Origin: Chthoniobacterales bacterium
GTDB taxonomy: Bacteria; Verrucomicrobiota; Verrucomicrobiia; Chthoniobacterales; UBA10450
NCBI GenBank assembly: GCA_013695925.1
Contig: JACCZO010000003.1
Coordinates: forward strand, 1-8,719
Reading direction: 5' to 3'
Length of the DNA: 8,719 nt
Part shown: piece after piece, positions 1-6,848 of the stretch
Layout: each line of letters starts with the position of its first letter
Numbering within the stretch: position 1 is the stretch's first letter
Notes under the pieces: generated by a model
The model's input: the letters and a program-made list of their open reading frames with translations, nothing else
Told to the model about the DNA's origin: nothing
Database searches by the model: none
Program-made: the position numbers and the translations under genes

Positions 1-1330
1 GCGTTGGCGTTGGTATGGGGAATTCCGCCACCACGGTGTAGGCGACGCGAATCACGCCGTTCTGGTCGGCGACCTGCAGGACGAGACGGTCCGGGTTTTG
101 CAGGATCGAGACCAAGCCATAGCCGGCGCAGGTATCGTCGTAATATCCTTCGCTCCAGGTCCCGCTCGCGGCGGTCGCACAGAAACCGGCTCTGGTCTGG
201 TTAGCGCCGGCGACGCACATTTCGGGAAACCCGGCCTGCGTCCCGTTATCGATCGCGCCCAAGTGTAGATCTCCGGCGATAAAGACGACGTTCTTGATGT
301 TGTTTGTAGTGATAAAAGTGCGCAGCGCGTTCCACTCCGTTGGGTATGCGCCCCAGCCGTCGTTTTGTTTGGTCGTCGGGTTGGTCACAACCGAAGTGAA
401 GATGACTTTCCAGACGGCGGTGGAGGTGAGCAGGCCATTCTTGAGCCATTCCAGTTCGCCGGGTGCTCCGAGGTTGTTGCCATCGAGCATGCTCTTGTTT
501 GGACCCTCCGGATCGAGCCAGTTATCTCGCTGGCTGCGGCAATCGAGGACAAAAAATTCGGCCTGGGCATAATCAAACTTCTGCCAGATCCCGGGCGAGA
601 TCGCAGGCAGCGGATAGGTGGGCGTGTACTCTTGAAAGGCTTGCTGAGTCAGGTTCCAATCGGGGTAATTTTTGTCCAGGTTATTCAAGCCCGAATCGTG
701 ATCATCCCATTGCCGCACGATGGCCATTCGGCGGAGGATAAGCGGTACGAAACCGCTCATGAAACGCGTGGTGGGAGCGTAGAGGCTTTTCAGCATCTGC
801 CTTTTGGCGGTGAGCGTTTGTGGGTTGCTGTGGTCAAAATCACCTCCGATAAAGGCAAAGACCGGCAGGTTGGCCGAGGCGCTCGCGAACGTCTGGACGT
901 CGGCGGTCAATTTTGCAACCGGCACGAAATCGGCCAGGACGACAAATTGGAAGTCGCGCTCCGTGCCGGCTGGCGCAAAGGTGGTGAAGAAGGGAAACGG
1001 TTGTGCTGTGAACTGCGGCACGCCGTTGACCAGGACATTGAGGTAATAGTTTGTCTCCGCGCTCAGGCCAGTCAGCGGGATGGTGGCAGTGAAATCACTT
1101 TCTGTCGCTGTGGCGACGGCGGGCGTATCGACCGCGCCGACCAAATCGGGATCGGTGCTGTAGCGAAGAGCGACGTTGGCGGCTAGATCGGTCCGCACAA
1201 AGACCTTCGCTTCCGTGGCGGTGACACCGCCCACCACCGGGCCGTGGGTGAGGATTTGTGCGGGAGCGGGGGTGGTGAGGAGGAGTGAAAGAGCGACGCC
1301 AAGCCTGACGATTCTTCGGGGATTTTTCAT
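1..1330 (-). CDS. PhoD-like secreted metallophosphatase (3' end outside window)
   Basis: This frame is open from an ATG at 1330 to the window edge, giving 443 residues with the C-terminus missing. Residues 1-24 form a signal peptide (MKNPRRIVRLG, a Leu/Ala-rich core, then APA before Q25). The Arg pair resembles a Tat motif only weakly, so Sec export is equally likely. Residues about 26-120 look like the beta-sandwich PhoD N-terminal domain (ILTHGPVVGGVTATEAKVFVR). The metallophosphatase domain follows, with VLAD (D134), GGD (D164), the family signature WDDHD (208-212) and AGDLH (352-356). Known PhoD enzymes hydrolyse phosphomono- or diesters outside the cytoplasm using metal ions; the substrate here cannot be told. 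The visible end reads EFPIPTPT, the start of a Pro-Thr linker, so another domain or anchor may follow. No Shine-Dalgarno sequence precedes the ATG. The family call is firm; the exact activity is not. Confidence 0.85.
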   Translation of the reverse strand, partial: MKNPRRIVRLGVALSLLLTTPAPAQILTHGPVVGGVTATEAKVFVRTDLAANVALRYSTDPDLVGAVDTPAVATATESDFTATIPLTGLSAETNYYLNVLVNGVPQFTAQPFPFFTTFAPAGTERDFQFVVLADFVPVAKLTADVQTFASASANLPVFAFIGGDFDHSNPQTLTAKRQMLKSLYAPTTRFMSGFVPLILRRMAIVRQWDDHDSGLNNLDKNYPDWNLTQQAFQEYTPTYPLPAISPGIWQKFDYAQAEFFVLDCRSQRDNWLDPEGPNKSMLDGNNLGAPGELEWLKNGLLTSTAVWKVIFTSVVTNPTTKQNDGWGAYPTEWNALRTFITTNNIKNVVFIAGDLHLGAIDNGTQAGFPEMCVAGANQTRAGFCATAASGTWSEGYYDDTCAGYGLVSILQNPDRLVLQVADQNGVIRVAYTVVAEFPIPTPT

Positions 1331-1435
1331 GGGGTTGGAGATTGGGATTGTTACATGAGTGGTTGATTCAATTCACAGGAGGGAGTTCTCTCACAAGAGA
1401 CTAGGGAAACTGGCGGCCGAAGTCTCGAAAAAAGT

Positions 1436-1455
1436 GGAAATTGTTTCCCGGAAAC
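1436..1455. promoter_or_regulatory. Operator-like palindrome in divergent intergenic region
   Basis: The 194 bp between the divergent PhoD-like gene and folB hold no gene. Within them, GGAAA (1436-1440), TTTCC (1444-1448) and GGAAA (1450-1454) alternate. GTTTCC-C-GGAAAC (1443-1455) is a perfect inverted repeat around one base. Such a site between divergent genes could bind a dimeric regulator or form a small hairpin. No convincing -35/-10 pair was recognised on either side. The regulatory role is inference only. Confidence 0.25.
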
Positions 1456-1524
1456 CTGGGCTGGCATTTTGCGGCATCGTTTTCGGTTTTCCCGGCGCGC
1501 TGATTGCCTCATCTTTGCACGCAG

Positions 1525-1878
1525 ATGGCTCACGACGAAATCCGGATCGAGGAACTAGAGTTGTTGGCGCGCGTTGGCGTTCCTGATGAAGAACGCGCGC
1601 GGCCGCAGCGTCTGACGGTTTCGCTTACCCTGCGACTGGCACGCTCCTTTGCCGAGCTCGGCGACGACCTCGCGCGCACGACCGATTACGCGGCGGTCTG
1701 TGAGGAAGCGCGGCGCTTCGTTGCCGGACGCCAGGATAAATTGATCGAAACCCTCGCCGATGAAATGGCCGCGCATCTCCTGCGCCGCTTCGGTCTGGCG
1801 CGAATCGATCTGGAGCTGCGCAAATTCATCCTGATCGAGACGCGCTTCGTGGCCGTGCGGATCACGCGCAAGTTGTAG
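1525..1878 (+). CDS. folB: Dihydroneopterin aldolase FolB
   Basis: This 117-residue protein matches the usual length of about 120. FolB cleaves 7,8-dihydroneopterin to 6-hydroxymethyl-7,8-dihydropterin and glycolaldehyde in cytoplasmic folate synthesis. The sequence shows the family pattern in order: an N-terminal strand IRIEELELLARVGVPDEER with the Glu pair at 22-23, PQRLTVSL (27-34), TTDYAAV with Tyr55, LIETLADEMA with Glu75, and the conserved lysine at 100 in ELRKF. These match the Glu, Tyr, Glu and Lys of the known active site; the usual Pro after the lysine is Phe here. I chose the ATG at 1525 because it starts directly before the conserved strand. A TTG at 1504 would add seven residues with no family support. 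No clear ribosome binding site is visible. It may head the plus-strand cluster, although 126 bp separate it from the next gene. Confidence 0.9.
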   Translation: MAHDEIRIEELELLARVGVPDEERARPQRLTVSLTLRLARSFAELGDDLARTTDYAAVCEEARRFVAGRQDKLIETLADEMAAHLLRRFGLARIDLELRKFILIETRFVAVRITRKL

Positions 1879-1881
1879 ACG

Positions 1882-1896
1882 CTTCGCTCTGCGAAG
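1882..1896. other. Short hairpin just after folB stop
   Basis: CTTCGC (1882-1887) and GCGAAG (1891-1896) form a perfect 6-bp stem with loop TCT, 3 bp after the folB stop codon. No T-tract follows, so it is not a standard intrinsic terminator. It could protect the 3' end of the mRNA or be part of an intergenic repeat. The rest of the 1879-2004 gap contains no gene that I can support. Confidence 0.35.
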
Positions 1897-2004
1897 GGCT
1901 GGAGGAAATGTCGCTCGCTCTGATCGCCCCACACCGGCCCGGGCGGCCCAGAGGTCGGCGCGTTAACGATTCGCTTTTCGCGACGCCATCCATAACTTCC
2001 CCGC

Positions 2005-2607
2005 GTGCAAAAAACCAACCTCGTGCACGACGGTGATGGCTGGGAGACCGTGGGTAGTGAAATGCATTTCCAAACCCCGCACCTGAGCGTCGCGACCGAC
2101 GAAGTGCGCACCCCGACCTCACCCGAGCCGCGCAAATGGTCGGTCGTCCATCGCAAACCCGCGGTCGTGATCGCGCCGCTGACGGCCGAGGGACGTTTCG
2201 TTCTGATCCGCGAGGAGCGCATCCCGATCCGGGCTGCCATCTGGGCGATGCCGGCTGGTCAGATCGATGAATCCCTCGAACCGGATGAAGACGCCGTGCG
2301 CGAAGTCGCCCGGCGCGAGCTGCGCGAGGAGACCGGCTACGAGCTGGAGCCGGGGGCCGAGCTGGTTCCGTTAGGCCATTTCTTTTCTTCGCCCGGGATG
2401 ACGGATGAACATTGCTACCTCTTTCTTGCCAGGCCGGTGCGCAAGTCTGCGGCCGGGGCGGCACACGATGCAACCGAGGCGATTGTTGACTGCCGCGAGT
2501 TTGCCGCCGATGTCGTGCGCCAAATGATCGCCAAGGGCGAAATCCGCGATTCCAATACCCTCAGCACCTGGGCCCGCCTCGTCGCGACTGGAGAAATTTT
2601 TCCCTGA
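2005..2607 (+). CDS. Nudix hydrolase, ADP-ribose pyrophosphatase type
   Basis: This 200-residue cytoplasmic protein has the layout of ADP-ribose/NDP-sugar pyrophosphatases. An N-terminal segment (W13 to W45, including TPHLSVATDEVRTP) leads into strands RKPAVVIAPL and GRFVLIREERIPI, then WAMPAGQIDE (80-89), the Nudix core RELREETGY (104-112) and GHFFSSPGMTDEHCYLFLA. Glu105, Glu108 and Glu109 are the expected metal ligands. Nudix enzymes split nucleoside diphosphates linked to another group; ADP-ribose is the likely substrate by resemblance, unproven. The distance from Gly85 to the REL core is 19 residues against 14 in the consensus, an unusual spacing. I chose the GTG at 2005 because W13-E19 belongs to the family's N-terminal domain; the ATG at 2062 would remove it. 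No Shine-Dalgarno is visible. It ends 3 bp before tatC, suggesting cotranscription. Confidence 0.88.
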   Translation: MQKTNLVHDGDGWETVGSEMHFQTPHLSVATDEVRTPTSPEPRKWSVVHRKPAVVIAPLTAEGRFVLIREERIPIRAAIWAMPAGQIDESLEPDEDAVREVARRELREETGYELEPGAELVPLGHFFSSPGMTDEHCYLFLARPVRKSAAGAAHDATEAIVDCREFAADVVRQMIAKGEIRDSNTLSTWARLVATGEIFP

Positions 2608-2610
2608 GCG

Positions 2611-3393
2611 ATGGGCCTGCGCGACATTTTTTCTTTCCGAGACCCGCCGGAGAGCGAGACCTCGAAACCGTTTCTCGAGCATCTCGAAGACCTCCGCTGG
2701 ACGATCGTGAAAATGGCCGGAGTCCTGATCGTCGCGATGTTTCTCTGCTTCGCCTTCCGGCAAAAGCTCGTTCTCATCCTGCAGCGTCCGTTGAACGAAG
2801 TCGGCAACCCGGTTGGCACCTTGCGCGCGCTCGGCATCACCGATTCGATCACGATCTCCTTTCACCTCGCCTTCTATGCCGGGATCGTCCTTTCCTTTCC
2901 TCTTCTCCTTTATTTCCTCGCCCAGTTTGTCCTTCCCGCCCTGACCGCGGTCGAGAAACGTTTCCTCTTTCCCGCCATCTTCGTTAGCTTCGCCCTCTTC
3001 CTTGTCGGGGTGGCTACCTGCTATTACTGGCTCCTTCCGAAGACGATTCTCTTTTTCTTCCACGACACGCAGTCGTTAGGCTGGGAGCCGATGTGGACGG
3101 TGCAGCAATATTATTCCTTCGTGACTCGCTTCGTTCTCGGTTTTGGGCTTGCCTTTGAGCTCCCGGTCGTGGTCCTGGCGCTGGTGAAATTTGGCCTGCT
3201 CACCTACGAATTCATGGCCCGCACCCGGCCCTACGCCATCGTGCTCATCTTCATTCTCGCCACCATTATCTCCCCCACGCCCGATGTTCTCACCCTCATC
3301 GCCATGAGCCTGCCGATGTGCCTCCTTTACGAGAGCTGCATCTGGATCGCGTGGTTCATGCAGCGCAAGGCAGCCCGCAGCGCTTCGGCCTAA
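2611..3393 (+). CDS. tatC: Sec-independent protein translocase TatC
   Basis: TatC is the membrane core of the twin-arginine translocase; it recognises the RR signal of folded substrates and recruits TatA. This protein has 260 residues, the usual size, with six hydrophobic segments at about 33-50, 82-106, 120-147, 169-193, 206-220 and 227-248. Family hallmarks are FLEHLEDLR (21-29), FVLPALTAVEKR with Glu115, FGLAFELP with Glu183, and SPTPDVLTLI with Asp225, matching the conserved acidic residues of known TatC. The first motif has Asp27 where many TatC proteins have Glu (HLEELR), a mild change. The ATG lies 3 bp after the Nudix stop and the gene ends 3 bp before the prepilin peptidase. No tatA or tatB is in the window. 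A predicted Tat substrate is encoded on the other strand at 4606-5529. Confidence 0.95.
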   Translation: MGLRDIFSFRDPPESETSKPFLEHLEDLRWTIVKMAGVLIVAMFLCFAFRQKLVLILQRPLNEVGNPVGTLRALGITDSITISFHLAFYAGIVLSFPLLLYFLAQFVLPALTAVEKRFLFPAIFVSFALFLVGVATCYYWLLPKTILFFFHDTQSLGWEPMWTVQQYYSFVTRFVLGFGLAFELPVVVLALVKFGLLTYEFMARTRPYAIVLIFILATIISPTPDVLTLIAMSLPMCLLYESCIWIAWFMQRKAARSASA

Positions 3394-3396
3394 CGA

Positions 3397-4494
3397 GTGG
3401 ACACGCTGACGGCTTACGAACTGGTTTTCCGCGTCTTCGCCTTTCTTCTGGGCGCGGCGGTTGGCTCTTTCCTGAACGTCTGCATCTACCGGTTGCCGCG
3501 CGATCTTTCGGTTAACCAGCCGCGCCGATCGTTTTGTCCGGCCTGCAAAGCTCCGATCCCCTGGCACCAGAACGTGCCTCTTTTTAGCTGGCTCGCCCTG
3601 CGCGGGAAATGCGCCAGTTGCGGGAGCAAAATAGCCTTTCGCTATTTCGCGGTCGAGCTCCTGACCGGGCTCCTCTTTCTCGCGCTCTGGCTGGTTTTCC
3701 CGTGGCAAATCGCGCTCGTTTACTGGGTCTTCGTTTCGCTTCTCGTCGCCGCCACCTTCATCGATTTTGAGCATTTCATTATCCCGGATGAAATCACGAT
3801 CGGCGGCACCATCGCCGGAGTCCTCGCCAGCCTCGCTCTGCCCGCCCTGATGGGCGAGGTTTCGCGGCTCCGGGCCGGGGCCTGGTCGTTAGGCGCGGCC
3901 GCGCTGGGTTATGCCTTGCTCTGGCTGGTGCTCGAAGGAGGCAAGAAGGCTTTCGGGAAACGACGAATCCGGCTCGAGGTGCCGACTCCTTTTAGCTGGG
4001 TGCGCCAGGGTGACGACGCAGAGTTCGTCGTCGGCAAAGAGCGCGGAATGTGGAGCGACCATTTCGCGCGCGAGAGCGACCTGATGCTCCTGCATTGCAG
4101 CGAAGTGCAGGTCGACGCGCGGCGCTTCGAGAATGTGACCTTGGAATTTCACTACAATCACCTCACGATCGGGGACGAATCCTTTCCACTCGATCAGGTC
4201 GATCGTATCTCCGGCGTCGTGCGCGAGCTTCAAATTCCGCGCGAAGCGATGGGCCGCGGCGACCTGAAATTTCTCGCGGCCATTGGCGCCTTTCTCGGCT
4301 GGCAGGCGGTCTTGTGCGCCATCTTCGCCGGCTCGCTCCTCGGCTCCCTCGTTGGCCTCACCAGCATGATCCTCGGCAAGCGCGAATGGTCCGGCAAAAT
4401 CCCTTTCGGCCCCTATCTGGCCCTCGGCGCGCTGATCTGGATGTTCTTCGGCGACGATTTGCTCGGTTGGTATGTCGGCCTGCTTGCGCCTTAG
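3397..4494 (+). CDS. Prepilin peptidase (A24) with large internal insertion
   Basis: This polytopic membrane protease (PilD/GspO type) cleaves the leader of type IV pilins or type II secretion pseudopilins and usually N-methylates the new terminus. It has 365 residues against about 250-290 normally. The N-terminal domain is standard: GAAVGSFLNVCIYRLPR (19-35), then a Cys4 zinc ribbon (C47, C50, C72, C75) and NVPLFSWLALRGKC. The catalytic aspartates are D123 (FIDFEHFIIPDEIT) and D289 (MGRGDLKFLAAIGAFLG). They lie 166 residues apart, against about 64 in characterised enzymes. The excess is a charged soluble segment at about 187-281, after the helix at 164-180 and just before the GxGD helix. Its function is unknown to me. 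GTG at 3397 is the only reasonable start, 3 bp after tatC, without a Shine-Dalgarno. No pilin or secretin gene is nearby, so the client system is unknown. Confidence 0.92.
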   Translation: MDTLTAYELVFRVFAFLLGAAVGSFLNVCIYRLPRDLSVNQPRRSFCPACKAPIPWHQNVPLFSWLALRGKCASCGSKIAFRYFAVELLTGLLFLALWLVFPWQIALVYWVFVSLLVAATFIDFEHFIIPDEITIGGTIAGVLASLALPALMGEVSRLRAGAWSLGAAALGYALLWLVLEGGKKAFGKRRIRLEVPTPFSWVRQGDDAEFVVGKERGMWSDHFARESDLMLLHCSEVQVDARRFENVTLEFHYNHLTIGDESFPLDQVDRISGVVRELQIPREAMGRGDLKFLAAIGAFLGWQAVLCAIFAGSLLGSLVGLTSMILGKREWSGKIPFGPYLALGALIWMFFGDDLLGWYVGLLAP

Positions 4495-4547
4495 TAATCA
4501 GCGCTCGCAAATTCAGCGCGATGTCCGCGCTCCGAAACCCGTGCCGG

Positions 4548-4566
4548 TTCAACCTTTGCGGTTGAA
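4548..4566. other. Hairpin between convergent genes
   Basis: TTCAACC (4548-4554) and GGTTGAA (4560-4566) form a perfect 7-bp stem with loop TTTGC in the 111-bp gap between the convergent prepilin peptidase and metallophosphoesterase genes. Its position fits a bidirectional terminator, but there is no T-tract on either strand. It may act with Rho or only as an mRNA 3' stabiliser. Nothing else is recognisable in this gap. Confidence 0.35.
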
Positions 4567-4605
4567 ATGATCGTCCCGAAAAGCGGCTTGCCGATCGCGA
4601 ACCAA

Positions 4606-5529
4606 TCACGCACGCCGCGGGAGCCAGCCGATTTCCTTGTATTCCCAATTCACGCGGTCGGGCCGCAGGGTCAAGACCCCAAACCCGGCGTCGGTGCCAT
4701 GCCAGGAACCGCGCCACCACTTGCCGCAGACCGCGCCGCCGGTGATGAACGTCGTGCCGCGCCAGCGCAGCATTTCGTTCACGTGGAGGTGACCTTGCAG
4801 GACCAGGTGCAGCCGGTGTTTCGCGAAGCAGTCGAGCACTTCGCGGTTATTGACGACGACGCGGTTGGGCGGCGCGACTTTTTCGTGGCCTTCTGTCGCC
4901 TGGAAGAAGCTGGTGAGCAGCGGCACGTGCGTGATGAGTATGATTGGCTTATCGGGGCCGACGCGCGCAAGCTCGTCGCGCAACCACGCGAGCTGCGCTT
5001 CGCCGATATAGCCGCGGTATTTCAGGGCGTCGCCTCTGACCTCCACGCTGTCGAGCACGATGATGTGATAGCCGCCGGCCTCGGAGGAGAAAAACGTGCG
5101 CGGGATGTCGAGTTCGTCGCGAAATGCGGCGCGCGGGTCGGGCTCCGGTTCGCTGCCGTCCTCCGGCACCGCGCCGACAAGATCGTGGTTGCCAATGGCC
5201 GTGAGCAGGCGCGGCGAGAGATCGTCGCGCAGGTGTTTGCGGTAGACCTCCCAGCGATGTGCGACCGCGGCGCGTGAGGATTGGAAGCCGTCCGTGATGC
5301 AGTCGCCGCCGCACAAGGCCAGGTCGGCACGCTCTTCGTTCATCTGCTTCGCGGCCCTGGCCATCGCTTTCGGTGCGTCCCATTCGACGCGCGCGTGAAT
5401 GTCGGTGAAGAACAGGAGGCGCATCGATTCCCGGGGTCCGCCGGGTGCTCCCCAGCAGGCTTGTTTTGGCCAGCCCAGCGAAAGGGCGGTGGCCCCGGAG
5501 GCGGCAAGGAAGCGTCGTCGATTCATCAT
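4606..5529 (-). CDS. Tat-exported calcineurin-like metallophosphoesterase
   Basis: This 307-residue protein opens with a clear twin-arginine signal, MMNRRRFLAASGATALSLG (RRxFL at 4-8), ending near residue 27, so it should be exported folded by the Tat system. The mature part has all the calcineurin-like metal-binding blocks in order: FTDIH (D43, H45), GGD (D76), GNHD (N114, H115), THVP (H201) and GHLH (H247, H249). It is therefore probably an active two-metal phosphoesterase outside the cytoplasm; the substrate is unknown. The late segment GTDAGFGVLTLRPDRVNWEY is a C-terminal strand region seen in related secreted phosphoesterases. I chose the ATG at 5529: it overlaps the stop of the upstream VanZ-like gene as ATGA, a usual sign of translational coupling. 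The second ATG at 5526 is possible and removes one residue. Confidence 0.9.
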   Translation of the reverse strand: MMNRRRFLAASGATALSLGWPKQACWGAPGGPRESMRLLFFTDIHARVEWDAPKAMARAAKQMNEERADLALCGGDCITDGFQSSRAAVAHRWEVYRKHLRDDLSPRLLTAIGNHDLVGAVPEDGSEPEPDPRAAFRDELDIPRTFFSSEAGGYHIIVLDSVEVRGDALKYRGYIGEAQLAWLRDELARVGPDKPIILITHVPLLTSFFQATEGHEKVAPPNRVVVNNREVLDCFAKHRLHLVLQGHLHVNEMLRWRGTTFITGGAVCGKWWRGSWHGTDAGFGVLTLRPDRVNWEYKEIGWLPRRA

Positions 5530-6770
5530 GCCCAGTTTCTCCCGCGACGGTGAAGATCATACGCCGCCGCGAGCACGACGACAACGAGCAGCGCTCCTAA
5601 ACCCATTTGCGCCTGCCGCTTGTTGAAGACCGTAATCAGCTCCCGGCTCACCCGGCTCTCTCGCGGCTTGCCGCTTGCGCCCGCTTCCGCGCGTGCGCGC
5701 AGGTCGGCCGGCCAGTCCATGGCCGCCGCGCCCAAGGTGTGCGGATACCAATTTTCGAGCAGGCGCTGTTCGGTGAAGGAAATGCTGAGCAATTCCTTGT
5801 GCTTGGCGGGGTCGCCGTGTTCCACGCGCGCGAGATTCGAATAGCGGTCGCGGCGGAACAGGCGCACGCGCAACTCGTGCAGGAACGGATCCCGCGTGGG
5901 GGAGTATTGCGCCAGGAATGCATCATAACAGGCATCGTGCCCCAAGCGCCTGAGGATTTCCCCCGCCTCCTGCGCCCGCGACCGGTCTGTCTCCCGCAAC
6001 TGCTCCGCCGTCAGACGCGATTTGAACCAACCGACCTCCGGGTCGTCGATGCGGTGACCGTATTGAACCATCGCCTCGCCGAAGACAAAGAGGTTCGGCC
6101 AGGACGATTGCAGCGGGCGCCAGACATGAGGCGTGTTTGAGAAACAGCCGAGCAGGACCAGCACGACCACGGTGGCAAGGCCCCAGGCCACGCGCGCGGA
6201 AGGCAGGCTCGCGGGGACCGCCCGGCAGCGCGTCGCCAGACCCGCCGCAAGACCGGCCTGGATGAGCAGGACCGACAGGACATTGATCTGGATGTCGCTG
6301 AATTCAAAAAAGCGGCGCGGCACAGCCCACTGGATGACCTCATCGAAGATACCGAGAAAAGTTCCCAGGAGCGCGGCGCAGGCGTAGGCGCCGCGGTCGC
6401 CATAGCGGCGGCTGAAGGCGCGATAGAGCAAGAGCGAAAGGACGCCGTATTGCGGCAGATGAATCGCCTCCTCGGCATTTCCGCGCAAATGCCACGTCCC
6501 CCAGGCGAAGATAGCGGCCAGCACGCCGAGCACCATCCATTGACGGCGCGCCACCGGCACGGCGCGCCGGCGGAACTGGTGAATCGCCGCCAGCACGCCG
6601 ATAGCGATGGATGCATACACCGCCCAGGAAAACGCGGCCCGCGTCCAATGCTCTGTCACCCACTGCTGCAGCGAGCGCGCCAGCGGGATCGTGAAGTAAA
6701 TAAAAAGCGTCCAAGCCACAACCGACAGCCAGTCGCGGACCATGGAATCCCTGGAAGGCGGAGCCTGCAT
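5526..6770 (-). CDS. VanZ-like membrane protein with C-terminal soluble domain
   Basis: This 414-residue protein has about six hydrophobic segments in its first 212 residues and one near the C-terminus (389-405). Residues 97-178 match the VanZ-like pattern: NAEEAIHLPQYGVLSLLL (98-115), then FLGIFDEVIQWAVPRR with DE143-144, then FSDIQINVLSVLL with Asp159 and Asn163. VanZ gives low-level teicoplanin resistance in enterococci by an unclear mechanism, and the wider family is of unknown function, so no resistance role is implied. Residues about 213-388 are a soluble, charged, mostly helical region that I do not recognise. By topology it probably lies on one side of the membrane, anchored at both ends. 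The start is uncertain: ATG 6770 gives the longest frame, but ATG 6743 (Met10) follows AGGG with 5-base spacing and starts directly before the first helix. Its stop overlaps the next gene by 4 bp. Confidence 0.82.
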   Translation of the reverse strand: MQAPPSRDSMVRDWLSVVAWTLFIYFTIPLARSLQQWVTEHWTRAAFSWAVYASIAIGVLAAIHQFRRRAVPVARRQWMVLGVLAAIFAWGTWHLRGNAEEAIHLPQYGVLSLLLYRAFSRRYGDRGAYACAALLGTFLGIFDEVIQWAVPRRFFEFSDIQINVLSVLLIQAGLAAGLATRCRAVPASLPSARVAWGLATVVVLVLLGCFSNTPHVWRPLQSSWPNLFVFGEAMVQYGHRIDDPEVGWFKSRLTAEQLRETDRSRAQEAGEILRRLGHDACYDAFLAQYSPTRDPFLHELRVRLFRRDRYSNLARVEHGDPAKHKELLSISFTEQRLLENWYPHTLGAAAMDWPADLRARAEAGASGKPRESRVSRELITVFNKRQAQMGLGALLVVVVLAAAYDLHRRGRNWA

Positions 6771-6831
6771 GACCGTCGAAAGTTAGCGCGCCACTCCCGG
6801 CAGAGCACGCACGACCTGACGAATTAATGAC

Positions 6832-6848
6832 CCGTTTTCCTAAAACGG
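6832..6848. other. AT-rich hairpin upstream of VanZ-like gene
   Basis: CCGTTTT (6832-6838) and AAAACGG (6842-6848) form a perfect 7-bp stem with loop CCT, about 60 bp upstream of the VanZ-like start. There is no convincing T-tract on either side, so I do not call it a terminator. As a symmetric element in the probable promoter region of the VanZ-like/phosphoesterase pair it could be an operator. The role is unproven. Confidence 0.3.

Noticed and set aside
365..1186. Long plus-strand open frame of 273 codons
   Set aside because: It is antisense to the PhoD-like gene, whose frame gives a signal peptide and ordered phosphatase motifs; the plus frame shows no recognisable domain.
1386..1402. Small inverted repeat TCTC/GAGA upstream of the PhoD-like gene
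   Set aside because: The stem is only four to five bases with an imperfect flank, too short to separate from chance.
2371..3774. Two long minus-strand open frames rich in Glu, Arg, Gly and Lys
   Set aside because: They are antisense to the Nudix, tatC and prepilin peptidase genes. Their charged low-complexity composition is the usual mirror of hydrophobic membrane protein codons in GC-rich DNA.
4567..5277. Plus-strand open frame of 236 codons
   Set aside because: It is antisense to the metallophosphoesterase, which has a Tat signal and all metal-binding motifs.
5526..6770. VanZ-like protein as an antibiotic resistance gene
   Set aside because: There are no vanHAX-type ligase or regulator genes nearby, and VanZ-like domains are widespread in bacteria without glycopeptide resistance.
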